From positions 1-41,723 of the forward strand of contig JAHILF010000046.1 of NCBI GenBank assembly GCA_018897105.1: DNA of 41,723 nucleotides. Direction: 5' to 3'. Source of the stretch: Pseudomonadota bacterium (lineage in GTDB: Bacteria; Desulfobacterota; Desulfobulbia; Desulfobulbales; SURF-16). Position 1 is the first letter of the stretch. Every line of letters begins with the position of its first letter. The translations under genes and the position numbers were made by a program. Under the pieces are notes generated by a model that was not told where the DNA came from, did no database searches, and saw only the letters and a program-made list of their open reading frames with translations. Below, piece by piece: positions 14,167 through 22,963 of this stretch.

Positions 14167-15711
14167 TTATGTGAGCGGCAGAGAGGACATTTCTCCCCAT
14201 GTCCGCTCCAGCTCAACTTTAAATGATCGAATAAAGTTGTCCACATTAACATCAATAAAAGGGCGATGCTGTTCCTGGACGATAATCCAGCCAAATGCGG
14301 TAGAAAGTGACTGGGGAGGGCCTTCCTTGCCCATGATCATGCCCTTGTCCTTGGCAAAAAGGTCGGCCAGATGGATAAGGCCGGTGAGCAGGACGTTTTC
14401 CCTGGCCTTTTCCGGCGTATGGTGCATCAGCATGACATCGAGATATGGTTTGGGCAGCCCCATTTTTTCCCCCAGCCAGTATCCTGCCTGGGCATGATCG
14501 ATGCCGATGTACTCCTGTTCCGACGTGCAGATGTCCTTTTCAATAAAATCAGGTCGCAGCAGCTGGGGATAAAAAAGCGGCTGCTGCCGGTCCAGCGCCA
14601 GTTTGCCCAGATCATGAAAAAGCCCTGCCAGATAGACATCCTCGGATATGTTGATTCTGATCGTGTCCCGCAGGAGTTCCGCAATGCGGCCCACGGCCAC
14701 CGAGTGTAGCCAGAAATTGTCGGCCAGCTGGCCGAACCCCCCGAAAAGTTCTTCCTCATTGAACACCTTCATCGTTTCTTGGGCGATAACTTCCTGCAGA
14801 TTCTTGATGCCCATGGTCACCATGGCGTGTGGAACGGAATTCACCGTGGTAGTACGCCGGTAAAATGATGAGTTGGCCTGCTGGATTACCTTGGCGGAAA
14901 GCATGGGATCGCAGGAAATCAGTTCGGAGAATTTTCTGATATCCTCGCAATCACCGACAAGAAACGACGCAAGGCGGGCGGACACTGACGGATTTACGGC
15001 AAGTTCCAGGTTGCTCTGGATTCTTCTTTTTATTTTTGCTTTGGCAACCGCCATAAGCTTCGGCGCCGGCGGAAGCTCCGAGACATTCACCTCTATTTTC
15101 CGGGGGGGGGCTCCGGGCGTCTGAGCCGGCAGTGGATCAGGTGGAGGGGCTGTTTCCTTTTTCTGCGGTGGCTGTTGCGGTCGGGGCGGGACCACTGGGC
15201 GAGGCTGGGTTTGCTTGCTGGCGGAAGATTCGGCGGCCTGCGACGAGAGATCGCCCATGCGTTTATTGGCGGCAATCAGCCTGGTTACCAGGATTTCACA
15301 AAAGCGCCGGTAGAATTTCAGCTGCAGAAAAACAGAGGCCTGGTTGAGGATGTCCGGTTCCACCATCAGGATATACGATTCGCTGGTCGTCTTGACTCCG
15401 GCGGTTCTTCTCGTCTCTGAAACAAGGGCCATTTCGCCGAAGGTGTCGCCGGTGGCAAGGGTGGTCAGCTCGATGGTCTGGCTCTGGTCAACCGTGATGA
15501 AAACCGATACGCTGCCTTTTACCAGGATGTAAAAGACCTTCTCCAGGGTGTCCTCCTTGATGATCAAGGTGCCGGGGGGCACCTTCAGCCAGCGACTGAC
15601 GGCCAGGAGTTGTTTGAGTTCGTGATCATCGAAGTCCTGAAAAAAAGAAATCTTTTTCAGAAAGTTAACCTGCTGGTCAAAGGCGGTATTGCTTTCTTGT
15701 TTCGGCTTCAT
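14167..15711 (-). CDS. cNMP-binding + HDOD domain signalling protein
   Basis: A 514-residue soluble protein with three parts. Residues ~15-145 form a cyclic-nucleotide-binding (CRP-like) domain: FFQDFDDHELKQLLAVS, then LVKGSVSVFI and the phosphate-binding cassette-like GDTFGEMALVSETRRTAGV. Residues ~165-230 are a proline-rich flexible linker. Residues ~225-430 form an HDOD domain with LASFLVGDCEDIRKFSELISCDPMLSAKV and AGLFHDLGKLAL. HDOD domains resemble HD phosphohydrolases but usually act as protein-interaction modules in signalling. The gene follows mnmE by 3 bp, so it is translated from the end of the ribosome/membrane-insertion operon. Its ligand and target are not visible. Confidence 0.88.
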   Translation of the reverse strand: MKPKQESNTAFDQQVNFLKKISFFQDFDDHELKQLLAVSRWLKVPPGTLIIKEDTLEKVFYILVKGSVSVFITVDQSQTIELTTLATGDTFGEMALVSETRRTAGVKTTSESYILMVEPDILNQASVFLQLKFYRRFCEILVTRLIAANKRMGDLSSQAAESSASKQTQPRPVVPPRPQQPPQKKETAPPPDPLPAQTPGAPPRKIEVNVSELPPAPKLMAVAKAKIKRRIQSNLELAVNPSVSARLASFLVGDCEDIRKFSELISCDPMLSAKVIQQANSSFYRRTTTVNSVPHAMVTMGIKNLQEVIAQETMKVFNEEELFGGFGQLADNFWLHSVAVGRIAELLRDTIRINISEDVYLAGLFHDLGKLALDRQQPLFYPQLLRPDFIEKDICTSEQEYIGIDHAQAGYWLGEKMGLPKPYLDVMLMHHTPEKARENVLLTGLIHLADLFAKDKGMIMGKEGPPQSLSTAFGWIIVQEQHRPFIDVNVDNFIRSFKVELERTWGEMSSLPLT

Positions 15712-15714
15712 GAT

Positions 15715-17127
15715 CTATTTCCCTATGCAGAATTGATCAAATATCAGGTCCAGAATATCATCGGTCGTCGTTTCTCCGGTAATGTCTCCCAGGTGGTCCA
15801 GTGCGCTCTGTAGTTCTATGGCCAGCAGATCCGGGGGCAGATCCGTTCTCAGCCCCTCGCTAACCCTTTTTGCGGCGATGAGTGATTTTTCAAGTGAAGA
15901 CCTTTGTCTGACATTGGGCACGCAGGCGTAACCCGGATCCCAATTCGATCCGCCGGTGACCAGGGCAAAGAGGGTGTTTTCCAGATCGCTAATACCCGCA
16001 TGGGTCTTGGCGGAAATAAATACACGGAGAATGGCGGGAAAGGCTGCTGCAAAGATGGCGGGATCCTGGCAGGCCAGGTCACTTTTGTTGACCACCAGCA
16101 GGATTTTTTTGTCCCCCACGGACTCATAAAGTCTGGTGTCGTCATCTGCGGGGGGCTGGGTGCCGTCGACGATCAGCAGCACCAGATCAGCCTCAGCCAG
16201 TTTTTTCCGCGCCCGGACGATGCCCATCTCCTCCACCTCTTCCGCATTGTCGCGGATGCCGGCAGTATCAATGATGCGCACCGGCATTCCTTTGATATCA
16301 AGGAATTCCTCAATGGTGTCCCGGGTAGTACCGGGGATTGCCGTGACAATGGCCCTTTCTTCCCGCAGCAGGGCATTGAGTAGGCTCGATTTGCCCACAT
16401 TGGGATGGCCGAGGATAATAACCGAGATGCCGTCCCGGAAGATTTTTCCTTGCTTGGCGGATCGGATGAGTTCCTGCAGGGGAAGGAGGATTTCGTGCTC
16501 AAGCTTTTCGCCCATTGCCCGGGCATTGATGATCTCAACGTCATCGTCCGGAAAATCGATGGCCACTTCAATAATGGCCCGGAGCGAGATGATGGAGGTG
16601 CGGATGCTGCTGACCATGGCACCGAGGCGGCCCTGCAGCTGGGACATGGCCAGGCCGAGTCCTTCTCGGGTTTTGGCCTGCAGCAGTTCGATAACCGCCT
16701 CAGCCTGGGTGAGATCGATACGTCCGTTCAGGAAGGCCCGCTTGGTGAATTCTCCGGGGTCGGCAAGGGTGGCGCCCATGCTGATGACTTGGCTCAGGAT
16801 ATCCTGCAGGACCAGATAGCTGCCGTGACACTGGATTTCAACGATATCCTCCCTGGTGTATGTTTTGGGAGCCTGCATGTAAACCGCCAGCACTTCGTCA
16901 ATGGGCAGGCTTGTTTGCGGGTCTTTAATCCAGCCATAATAGAGACGATGGCTGCGGTATTCGATTGTTCCGCAGTTCGGGGAAAAAAGGGCGGTCAGAA
17001 TGGGCAGGGCCTGACTGCCGCTGATGCGGATGATACCGATGCCGCCGGGGCCGGGAGGAGTGGCGATGGCGGCTATGGTTGTTTCAACGTTTCGGGGAAC
17101 GCTTGCGTCGGAAGTGGTATCGGCCAT
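15715..17127 (-). CDS. mnmE: tRNA uridine-5-carboxymethylaminomethyl(34) synthesis GTPase MnmE
   Basis: A 470-residue GTPase that, with MnmG, places the aminomethyl-type modification on U34 of several tRNAs. The N-terminal folate-binding domain (ATPPGPGGIGIIRISG, ~22-37) is followed by a helical domain into which the G domain is inserted. Motifs are G1 GHPNVGKS (240-247), G2 PGTTRD (~265-270), G3 DTAGIRD and G4 NKSD. The protein ends in FCIGK, carrying the C-terminal Cys of the CxGK catalytic motif. Length is normal. It sits at its usual place after khpB. Confidence 0.97.
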   Translation of the reverse strand: MADTTSDASVPRNVETTIAAIATPPGPGGIGIIRISGSQALPILTALFSPNCGTIEYRSHRLYYGWIKDPQTSLPIDEVLAVYMQAPKTYTREDIVEIQCHGSYLVLQDILSQVISMGATLADPGEFTKRAFLNGRIDLTQAEAVIELLQAKTREGLGLAMSQLQGRLGAMVSSIRTSIISLRAIIEVAIDFPDDDVEIINARAMGEKLEHEILLPLQELIRSAKQGKIFRDGISVIILGHPNVGKSSLLNALLREERAIVTAIPGTTRDTIEEFLDIKGMPVRIIDTAGIRDNAEEVEEMGIVRARKKLAEADLVLLIVDGTQPPADDDTRLYESVGDKKILLVVNKSDLACQDPAIFAAAFPAILRVFISAKTHAGISDLENTLFALVTGGSNWDPGYACVPNVRQRSSLEKSLIAAKRVSEGLRTDLPPDLLAIELQSALDHLGDITGETTTDDILDLIFDQFCIGK

Positions 17128-17195
17128 TTTGAGGAAAAAGACAATTTTATAATAGTTTTCAACATGCTGTCAGAGGTTGCAACTATTATCAAATA

Positions 17196-18134
17196 TCATT
17201 CCGTAATTGTCAATTTTTCCTTCTTTGGTTTTCTGCGTTGTGGTTTTTTGCGTATGCGGCCCTTGCCGGGCAGATAAATGAGAATTTTCTTGAAAAGGCC
17301 GTCACCCACACTGCGGCTGCGGATGGTGCTGTCATCCTGCAGAACAAGATGAACAACGCGCCGTTCCGCCGGATTCAGAGGAGGGATGGTCTTTGTTTTT
17401 TCTGTTTCTTTCACTTCCTGGGCCAGTTTCAAAGCCAGTTCCTGCAGCTCCACTTTGCGTTTTTCCCGGAATTCGCCGGCATCAATGGAAAACATGATTT
17501 TCTGCGGGAACTTCTTGCTGATGATTTTGCGCATCAGATACTGGATGCTGTCCAGGGCCTGGCCGTCTTTGGTGATCAGTTCCTCAATATGCTCTCCAGA
17601 GATTTTTACCTGGGCCTTATTGTTTTTTTCTTCCACTACGATTTCTGAAGGAAAGTCCATAAGGGTCAGCATCTGTTCCAGATCGCCTTTTATCTGCGCA
17701 AGGACTTCGGGAGTCAGGGGAACCGTCGGTTCCTGGGGGCGTTCTTCAACCGGCTGGCGCTTCCTTCTGGTCTGCTCCTCAACCGGCTGGCTGGGCTGCT
17801 CAGCAGGCTGGGATTCCGCCGTAGGAGGTATTTGTTCGTCAGCAGGATGTTCTATGGCCGGCGGTGCAGCAGCTGGCGGTGCAGCAGGTGAGGGTTTTTC
17901 CTGCACAACCGGACTTGGCATAGGCGCGCTCCGTCCCTCCGGGGCGGATTTTGTATCCGGCTTTTTTTTTGTGGCGCGAATAATTGCCTGTTTGCGGCAC
18001 AGACCAAAAATTCCAGAAGAACCGGTTGAAAGAATTTCAATACTCAGTTCTTCCCGGGGGACGCCAAGTTTGTCGCAGGCCATGGTAATGGCTTCGTCAA
18101 CGTCCTTCCCCTTAAATTGCTGCTTTGAGCCCAT
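17196..18134 (-). CDS. khpB: RNA-binding protein KhpB/Jag (Jag-N, KH, R3H)
   Basis: The ATG at 18134 follows GGAG at good spacing and gives 312 residues; a TTG 12 bp upstream is less likely. Residues ~3-53 are the Jag-N domain (QFKGKDVDEAITMACDKLG and FGLCRKQAIIRA). A linker of ~80 residues rich in Pro, Ala, Glu and Gln follows. A KH-like domain contains EHIEELITKDGQALDSIQYL, and an R3H region contains AERRVVHLVLQDD and ends in a very basic tail. KhpB binds RNA, often with KhpA, and is linked to cell division and envelope control. Its gene is conserved next to yidC, as here. The long low-complexity linker is larger than in many homologues. Confidence 0.93.
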   Translation of the reverse strand: MGSKQQFKGKDVDEAITMACDKLGVPREELSIEILSTGSSGIFGLCRKQAIIRATKKKPDTKSAPEGRSAPMPSPVVQEKPSPAAPPAAAPPAIEHPADEQIPPTAESQPAEQPSQPVEEQTRRKRQPVEERPQEPTVPLTPEVLAQIKGDLEQMLTLMDFPSEIVVEEKNNKAQVKISGEHIEELITKDGQALDSIQYLMRKIISKKFPQKIMFSIDAGEFREKRKVELQELALKLAQEVKETEKTKTIPPLNPAERRVVHLVLQDDSTIRSRSVGDGLFKKILIYLPGKGRIRKKPQRRKPKKEKLTITE

Positions 18135-18203
18135 ATTTATCTCCAATTTGAATGACGGTGCTACATTTTTGGCATTTGAGGTGCGAATTACCGCAGCCTG
18201 CTG

Positions 18204-19841
18204 TCAATCCGCCTTGTTAATGACATACTGTTGGGCCATGGCTAAGAGATTGTTGACAAACCAGTAGAGGACCAGTCCCGAAGCAAAATTGATGAACATG
18301 AAGGTAAAGACAACAGGCAGAAACATCATGATCCGGGCCTGGGTTGGGTCTAAGGTGGATGGTGTCATTTTCTGCTGGAAAAACATGGAAGCGCCCATCA
18401 GCAGAGTCAGCACGGGAATGCCGTGCAGTACGGGAATATCAAAGCCGATAAAAAGCCGGTCAGGGGCGGACAGATCGGTAATCCACAGCATGAACGGGGC
18501 ATGGCGCAGTTCGATGGTCTGCAGCAGAACCTTGTACAGGGCAAAAAAGACGGGAATCTGCAGGATCATAGGCAGGCAGCCTCCCATGGGATTCACCTTG
18601 TAGGTCTGGTAGAGCTGAATCATCTCCTTGTTCAGTCTCTCTTTATCATTGGCATATTTTTCCCGCAGCTTGGCCATTTTCGGCTGAAGTTTCTGCAGGG
18701 TTTTCATTGATTTCATGCCCTTGTGGGCAATAGGCCAGAAAAGGGCCTTGATGATGATGGTGACCAGGATGATGGCCAGTCCGTAATTGTGCAGGAAGCC
18801 ATAGAGAAAGTTGAGGAGATACAGCATTGGTTTGGCCAGCAGATCAAACCAGCCGAAATTGACGATCTTGTCCAGATCATGGCCGGACGCTTTCAGGGTG
18901 CTGAGCTTCTTGGGGCCGAAATAGACGGTGTAGGAATAGCGTTTCTGACTTTGGGGGGGCAGCACGACAACATCTCCTCCCACTACGGTTGAAACGGTAT
19001 CGTCGCCTGTTATGCTGAAATGCACTGTTTCCTGGCTGTCGGCATCAGGGATGATGCTGGTCATGAAGTAGGTGTCTTCATAGGCAACCCAGGCCATTTT
19101 GCCCTTGCGGGTCTGGTCGCCTTTTTTCAAGTCATCGCTTTTGATCTCTTCCAGTGCGCCGTTTTTATACAGGGCCGGGCCCATGAAAATGAATTTGTTG
19201 GTGTCGTCCTGGGAGAAGGGCTTGTTGGTCATGGCCAGAAACGGGGCGCCCTGCAGTTGGTGTTCGGTTGAGGTGTTGCGCACATCCACCGTCAGGTTGA
19301 TCAGGTAGCTGTCTTCGGAAAAGGTCATGGTTCTGGTCAGTTCCAGGCCAGACGGCATCTGACTCTGCAAGGTAAGGGATTTCCCCGTACCGGTGACCTG
19401 CAGATTTTCTTTGTCAGCCGTATAAACCGGCACTCCGGCTTTCTCCGGTTCCGCTCCCCAGGAGAAAAAGAGCGGCAGCTGCCGGGGGGAGACCGTTTTG
19501 ATCAGCTCTTTGGGGTCTGATTGCGGATCGAGCTGTTCCCTGTAATTTTTCAGCTTGAAGCTCTTGATACCCCCGCCTGTTTCGGCAATCACCCCTGAGT
19601 AAAGATTTGTTTCAACCGTGATATCGCGGCCATTGTCGACAACAAGCGGCGCTTGTTCAGTCGGAGTCGCGGCGATTGATTGGACAGGTGCGGTTGAGGG
19701 AGAGGTCACGCCGGTATCAACCGCGGGCTTTTGCACCTCCCGGGCTATCTCCTGGGATGGTGGAGGGGCAAAAAAATACTGATAACCTAAAAGTATAGCG
19801 AGCGATAGCACGATGGCTATAAAAGCTCTCTGGGTATCCAT
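18204..19841 (-). CDS. yidC: Membrane protein insertase YidC
   Basis: A 545-residue insertase of the Gram-negative type. An N-terminal membrane anchor (residues ~5-24) is followed by a large periplasmic beta-domain (~55-330). The conserved five-helix core (~350-540) contains WPIAHKGMKSMKTLQKLQPKM, the coiled-coil cytoplasmic loop KYANDKERLNKEMIQLY, NPMGGCLPMILQIPVFFALYK and the terminal GLVLYWFVNNLLAMAQQY. It inserts and folds inner-membrane proteins, including F0 subunit c, alone or with SecYEG. It is flanked by yidD and khpB in the classical order. Confidence 0.97.
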   Translation of the reverse strand: MDTQRAFIAIVLSLAILLGYQYFFAPPPSQEIAREVQKPAVDTGVTSPSTAPVQSIAATPTEQAPLVVDNGRDITVETNLYSGVIAETGGGIKSFKLKNYREQLDPQSDPKELIKTVSPRQLPLFFSWGAEPEKAGVPVYTADKENLQVTGTGKSLTLQSQMPSGLELTRTMTFSEDSYLINLTVDVRNTSTEHQLQGAPFLAMTNKPFSQDDTNKFIFMGPALYKNGALEEIKSDDLKKGDQTRKGKMAWVAYEDTYFMTSIIPDADSQETVHFSITGDDTVSTVVGGDVVVLPPQSQKRYSYTVYFGPKKLSTLKASGHDLDKIVNFGWFDLLAKPMLYLLNFLYGFLHNYGLAIILVTIIIKALFWPIAHKGMKSMKTLQKLQPKMAKLREKYANDKERLNKEMIQLYQTYKVNPMGGCLPMILQIPVFFALYKVLLQTIELRHAPFMLWITDLSAPDRLFIGFDIPVLHGIPVLTLLMGASMFFQQKMTPSTLDPTQARIMMFLPVVFTFMFINFASGLVLYWFVNNLLAMAQQYVINKAD

Positions 19842-19853
19842 GTCACATTCCTT

Positions 19854-20066
19854 TTATTTTTTTACGGGGTCGTAGCCGCCGCGGCAGAATGGCTGGCAGC
19901 GCAGAATGCGGTAGCTAGCCAGCAAGGATCCCTTCAGGGAGCCATGTTGTTTGAGTGCCTCGATTGCGTAATGGGAACAGGTCGGAGTAAAACGACATGC
20001 CTGAGGCAACAAAGGTGACAGTATAGTCTGATAGCCTCGGATAAGAAAAAGGAGTAGTTTTTTCAT
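19854..20066 (-). CDS. yidD: Membrane protein insertion efficiency factor YidD
   Basis: A 70-residue protein from the ATG at 20066; a TTG two codons earlier is possible. The family signature is complete: [31 protein letters not shown] and [14 protein letters not shown], with three conserved cysteines. YidD is an amphipathic membrane-associated factor that helps YidC-dependent insertion. It lies between rnpA and yidC, 12 bp before the latter. Confidence 0.95.
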   Translation of the reverse strand: MKKLLLFLIRGYQTILSPLLPQACRFTPTCSHYAIEALKQHGSLKGSLLASYRILRCQPFCRGGYDPVKK

Positions 20067-20151
20067 GCTCAATTTCTCTCATTACTATTATGGCCGTGTA
20101 TTCGGGTATAACGTTGAACCGGCCAGGTGAAATAACTGAACTGCATCGGGA

Positions 20152-20511
20152 TTATGCCGGAAGAAAATTGCGCAGGAGCGGCTTGAAGGCTCGTTCCACT
20201 TCCTGGGGGGAATCGGGGGGGAAATCTTTGCGGACAGCGATGACGATATCGGACGAAGGAGAGATAAACTGTCTGTTTAACCGATAGAATTCTCTGATAA
20301 TCCGTTTGATTCTGTTGCGCGCAACAGCCCTTTTAACACCATGAACACTGATGCCCAGTCTGTTTGTGTTCAAACCGTTGGGCATGAAAATGAGGCTGAA
20401 TTCTTTCCCGCGAAGCCGTTTGCCATTTCGATAAACAGCCTGAAATTCCTTTGGCTTACTGAGCAGAGCCACCTTGGGCAGCGTCTGCCTGGCCTTTCCC
20501 TTATCTGGCAT
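20152..20511 (-). CDS. rnpA: Ribonuclease P protein component
   Basis: A 119-residue basic protein that binds RNase P RNA and helps process the 5' ends of pre-tRNAs. The signature segment GVKRAVARNRIKRIIREFYR (about residues 58-77) is intact, and the KPKEFQAVYRNGKR start is typical. It lies 11 bp downstream of rpmH, and the pair is almost universally linked. Length is normal. Confidence 0.96.
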   Translation of the reverse strand: MPDKGKARQTLPKVALLSKPKEFQAVYRNGKRLRGKEFSLIFMPNGLNTNRLGISVHGVKRAVARNRIKRIIREFYRLNRQFISPSSDIVIAVRKDFPPDSPQEVERAFKPLLRNFLPA

Positions 20512-20522
20512 AACTGCAGGGC

Positions 20523-20660
20523 TTATGCGGAGAGGCGCACACGACCCCTGGCGCGACGTCGGCCGATAATAGCCCGTCCCGCTTTTGTTTTCATCCGTGC
20601 TCGGAATCCATGGGTGCGGCTGCGTTTGATATTGCTGGGTTGGAAAGTACGTTTACTCAT
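20523..20660 (-). CDS. rpmH: 50S ribosomal protein L34
   Basis: A 45-residue, strongly basic protein starting [20 protein letters not shown] and ending GRVRLSA, the standard L34 pattern. The start codon follows GAGG at good spacing. It is the first gene of the rpmH-rnpA-yidD-yidC-khpB-mnmE operon and lies behind a good sigma-70 promoter at 20807-20835. Confidence 0.97.
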   Translation of the reverse strand: MSKRTFQPSNIKRSRTHGFRARMKTKAGRAIIGRRRARGRVRLSA

Positions 20661-20806
20661 AATAATTATCCTCGGGAAAAATTATTTTGCCAGCCATAGG
20701 CGGTCTGTTTGAAAGCCAAAGGGGGCTCATGTACCGTTTCTTCTGTTCCAAATAGTGGAACTATGAGCGTTACCCTCTAGCGAATAATATTAAAAATGAA
20801 TTTCGT

Positions 20807-20835
20807 AGAATAGCATTGTGCGGACATCTTGTCAA
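20807..20835 (-). promoter_or_regulatory. Sigma-70 promoter of the rpmH operon
   Basis: On the minus strand a perfect TTGACA (20830-20835) is separated by exactly 17 bp from TATTCT (20807-20812). It starts 8 bp after the hemA stop codon, so the ribosomal operon has its own promoter rather than relying on hemA read-through. The leader to rpmH would be about 140 nt. Confidence 0.7.
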
Positions 20836-20842
20836 GAATGTC

Positions 20843-22132
20843 TTATTCCTCTTTTTCCGCTTCAAGGTCCAGGCCGAAAATTTTTCGCACAAAATCGAGT
20901 TTGAGTTGTTTGTCCTCGTGGTTATGGCCCTCTTTGAGAAAGAGAATCGGGTCATGCAGTATCTTATTGAGGATTGCCCCGGTCATTTTCTCGATGGACT
21001 TGATATCCCTGGCACCCAGGTTGCTGCAGTGAGAGATGGTCTTGGCAAGTTCGGCTTTGGCGATGGTGTCGGCTTTCAGGCGCAGGGCGGCAATGGTGGG
21101 GGTGAGCTGCATGTCTTCAATCCATTGAAGAAATTTCAGCGTCTCCTCGGTGACGATACGTTCCGCCTGCTGCGCCTCCTGTTCTCGTTCCGCCTTGTTC
21201 CCCTCAACCACCTGGCTGAGGTCGTCAACATCGTAAAGATAAACGTTATCCAGGTCATTGAGTTTGGGATCAAGATCCCGCGGCACCGCTATATCAATGA
21301 GAAAGAGCGGGCGATTCTTCCGTTGTTTCATGATGGGTTTGACATCTTCCTGGTGCAGGATCAGGCCGCTGGCGCCGGTAGAACTGACCATGATATCAAC
21401 CAGCTCCATCTGGGTGTGTAATTCCGTCAGCCCGACGGCCTTGCCGTTGAAGCGTTTGGCCAGATTGACGGCCCTCTCCAGGGTGCGGTTGGCGACAATC
21501 ACTTCGGAAATGCCCTGATTGACGAGATGTTCGGCGGCAAGCTCAGCCATCTCTCCGGCTCCGACCAGCAGCACCTTTTTGCCCTCGAGCTTGCCAAAGA
21601 TTTTTTTGGCAAGCTCGACTGCGGCATAGCTGATGGAAACCGCGCTGCCGCCGATATTTGTTTCGGTGCGGATGCGCTTGGCCACGGAAAATGCCTTATG
21701 CAGGAGACGGTTCAGGACGACGCCGGTGCATTCCCGGTCGGCGGAATTGCGGTAGGCGTCTTTGAGCTGGCCCAGGATCTGCGGTTCACCAACCACCATG
21801 GAATCGAGGCTTGCCGCCACGCGATAAAGATGGGTGATGGCGTCTGCTCCGCGGTGCAGGTAGATGAAGTTGTCAATATCATCTTCATTGATGTTGCTGG
21901 TTGCAAAAAGAAATTTCTTGATGGAGCGGATGGTTTCCATTTGATGGGGGCTGGTAAAGATCACCTCGACCCTGTTGCAGGTTGACAGGAAACAGAATTC
22001 CGAACAGCCGGGGATTTCTTTCAGTTTTTTGAAAGGCCTTTCCGGGTCACTGGTAAAGGCGAGCTGTTCGCGAACCTCAACAGGTGCGGTTTTGTGGTTT
22101 ACCCCCAGAACCAAAATGGAATCAACGGACAT
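20843..22132 (-). CDS. hemA: Glutamyl-tRNA reductase
   Basis: A 429-residue enzyme that reduces Glu-tRNA(Glu) to glutamate-1-semialdehyde with NADPH, the first step of C5-pathway tetrapyrrole synthesis. Seen: GVNHKTAPVEVRE near 10-22, the catalytic Cys52 in STCNRVE, VGEPQILGQLKDAY, the NADPH-binding GAGEMAELAAEHL and the helical dimerisation tail. Length is normal. Its start overlaps the end of ccsA by 11 bp, so the two are translationally coupled. HemL, the next enzyme, is encoded at 33818. Confidence 0.97.
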   Translation of the reverse strand: MSVDSILVLGVNHKTAPVEVREQLAFTSDPERPFKKLKEIPGCSEFCFLSTCNRVEVIFTSPHQMETIRSIKKFLFATSNINEDDIDNFIYLHRGADAITHLYRVAASLDSMVVGEPQILGQLKDAYRNSADRECTGVVLNRLLHKAFSVAKRIRTETNIGGSAVSISYAAVELAKKIFGKLEGKKVLLVGAGEMAELAAEHLVNQGISEVIVANRTLERAVNLAKRFNGKAVGLTELHTQMELVDIMVSSTGASGLILHQEDVKPIMKQRKNRPLFLIDIAVPRDLDPKLNDLDNVYLYDVDDLSQVVEGNKAEREQEAQQAERIVTEETLKFLQWIEDMQLTPTIAALRLKADTIAKAELAKTISHCSNLGARDIKSIEKMTGAILNKILHDPILFLKEGHNHEDKQLKLDFVRKIFGLDLEAEKEE

Positions 22133-22931
22133 ATGAGTGGACTCCCGGCAGCAGAAAGGTCACACCCCACAGGGTGAACAAAATGGCAATGAAGCCGATA
22201 ATGGCCAGAATGGCGGCCCTTTTCCCGCGCCATCCCGCGATAAAGCGCTGATGCAGCATAGCGGCGTAAAGAAACCAGGTGATAAGCGACCATGTCTCCT
22301 TCGGATCCCAGTGCCAATATGCTCCCCACGCCTGTTTCGCCCAGAGAGAGCCGGTGATGATGCCCAGCGTCAGCAGAGGAAAGCCGACGGTCAGGCAGTG
22401 CTGTATAAGATTATCCAGGGCCTCCAGGGAAGGCAGGCGGCTGTAAAAAACGCCGAATCTCTTTTTTTTCAATTCCCGCTCCTGCAGGAGATACATCAGG
22501 CCGCTGCAGAAGCCCATGGCCATGAAGCCGTCGGCAATGATGGCGATGCTGGCGTGAACCGGAAGCCAGGCGCTCTGCAGGGCTGGCGGCAATTCCGCGA
22601 TAGTTTGGGACGAGAGAGCGGCGATTGTCATGAGGGCTGAAATGACAATGGAGACAAAGGTGCCGAAATTTTTCACCTGATAACGCCAGCGGAAGGAGAG
22701 AAAGGCCCAGGTCATGGACCAGGCAAAAAAGGAAACCGTGTCAAAATGGGTGGTGAGCGGGGTATGGCCTGCCAGGAAATAACGGCTGATGATTGTCACA
22801 GTATGCAGGATCCCGGCCCCGAAGAGCAGACAGCGGGCCGCCGACCGGATTTTCTTTTTCTGGGTAACGAAAAAGATAATATAGGTGGTGGTGGATAAAT
22901 AATATCCGATGAGCGAAAGTGAAAAAAGCAT
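22122..22931 (-). CDS. ccsA: Cytochrome c biogenesis protein CcsA/CcsB-type (haem handling)
   Basis: A 269-residue integral membrane protein with about eight helices. The WWD haem-binding motif appears as WGAYWHWDPKETW (~210-222), and conserved histidines flank it in THFDTVSFFAW, LPVHASIAIIADG and AAMLHQRF. CcsA belongs to the system II (ResBC/CcsBA) apparatus that delivers haem to apocytochromes c outside the membrane; the shorter HemX-like relatives sit next to hemA. Both roles fit, because the gene lies between sirC and hemA. No ResB partner is in the window. Confidence 0.88.
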   Translation of the reverse strand: MLFSLSLIGYYLSTTTYIIFFVTQKKKIRSAARCLLFGAGILHTVTIISRYFLAGHTPLTTHFDTVSFFAWSMTWAFLSFRWRYQVKNFGTFVSIVISALMTIAALSSQTIAELPPALQSAWLPVHASIAIIADGFMAMGFCSGLMYLLQERELKKKRFGVFYSRLPSLEALDNLIQHCLTVGFPLLTLGIITGSLWAKQAWGAYWHWDPKETWSLITWFLYAAMLHQRFIAGWRGKRAAILAIIGFIAILFTLWGVTFLLPGVHSYVR

Positions 22932-22963
22932 GCAGAAATTCTCCGTTGCGTCTTACGCTGCCT

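Noticed and set aside
20661-20842. Replication origin next to rpmH
   Set aside because: rpmH is often beside dnaA and oriC, but dnaA is absent here and the 182-bp gap shows no cluster of TTATCCACA-type boxes.
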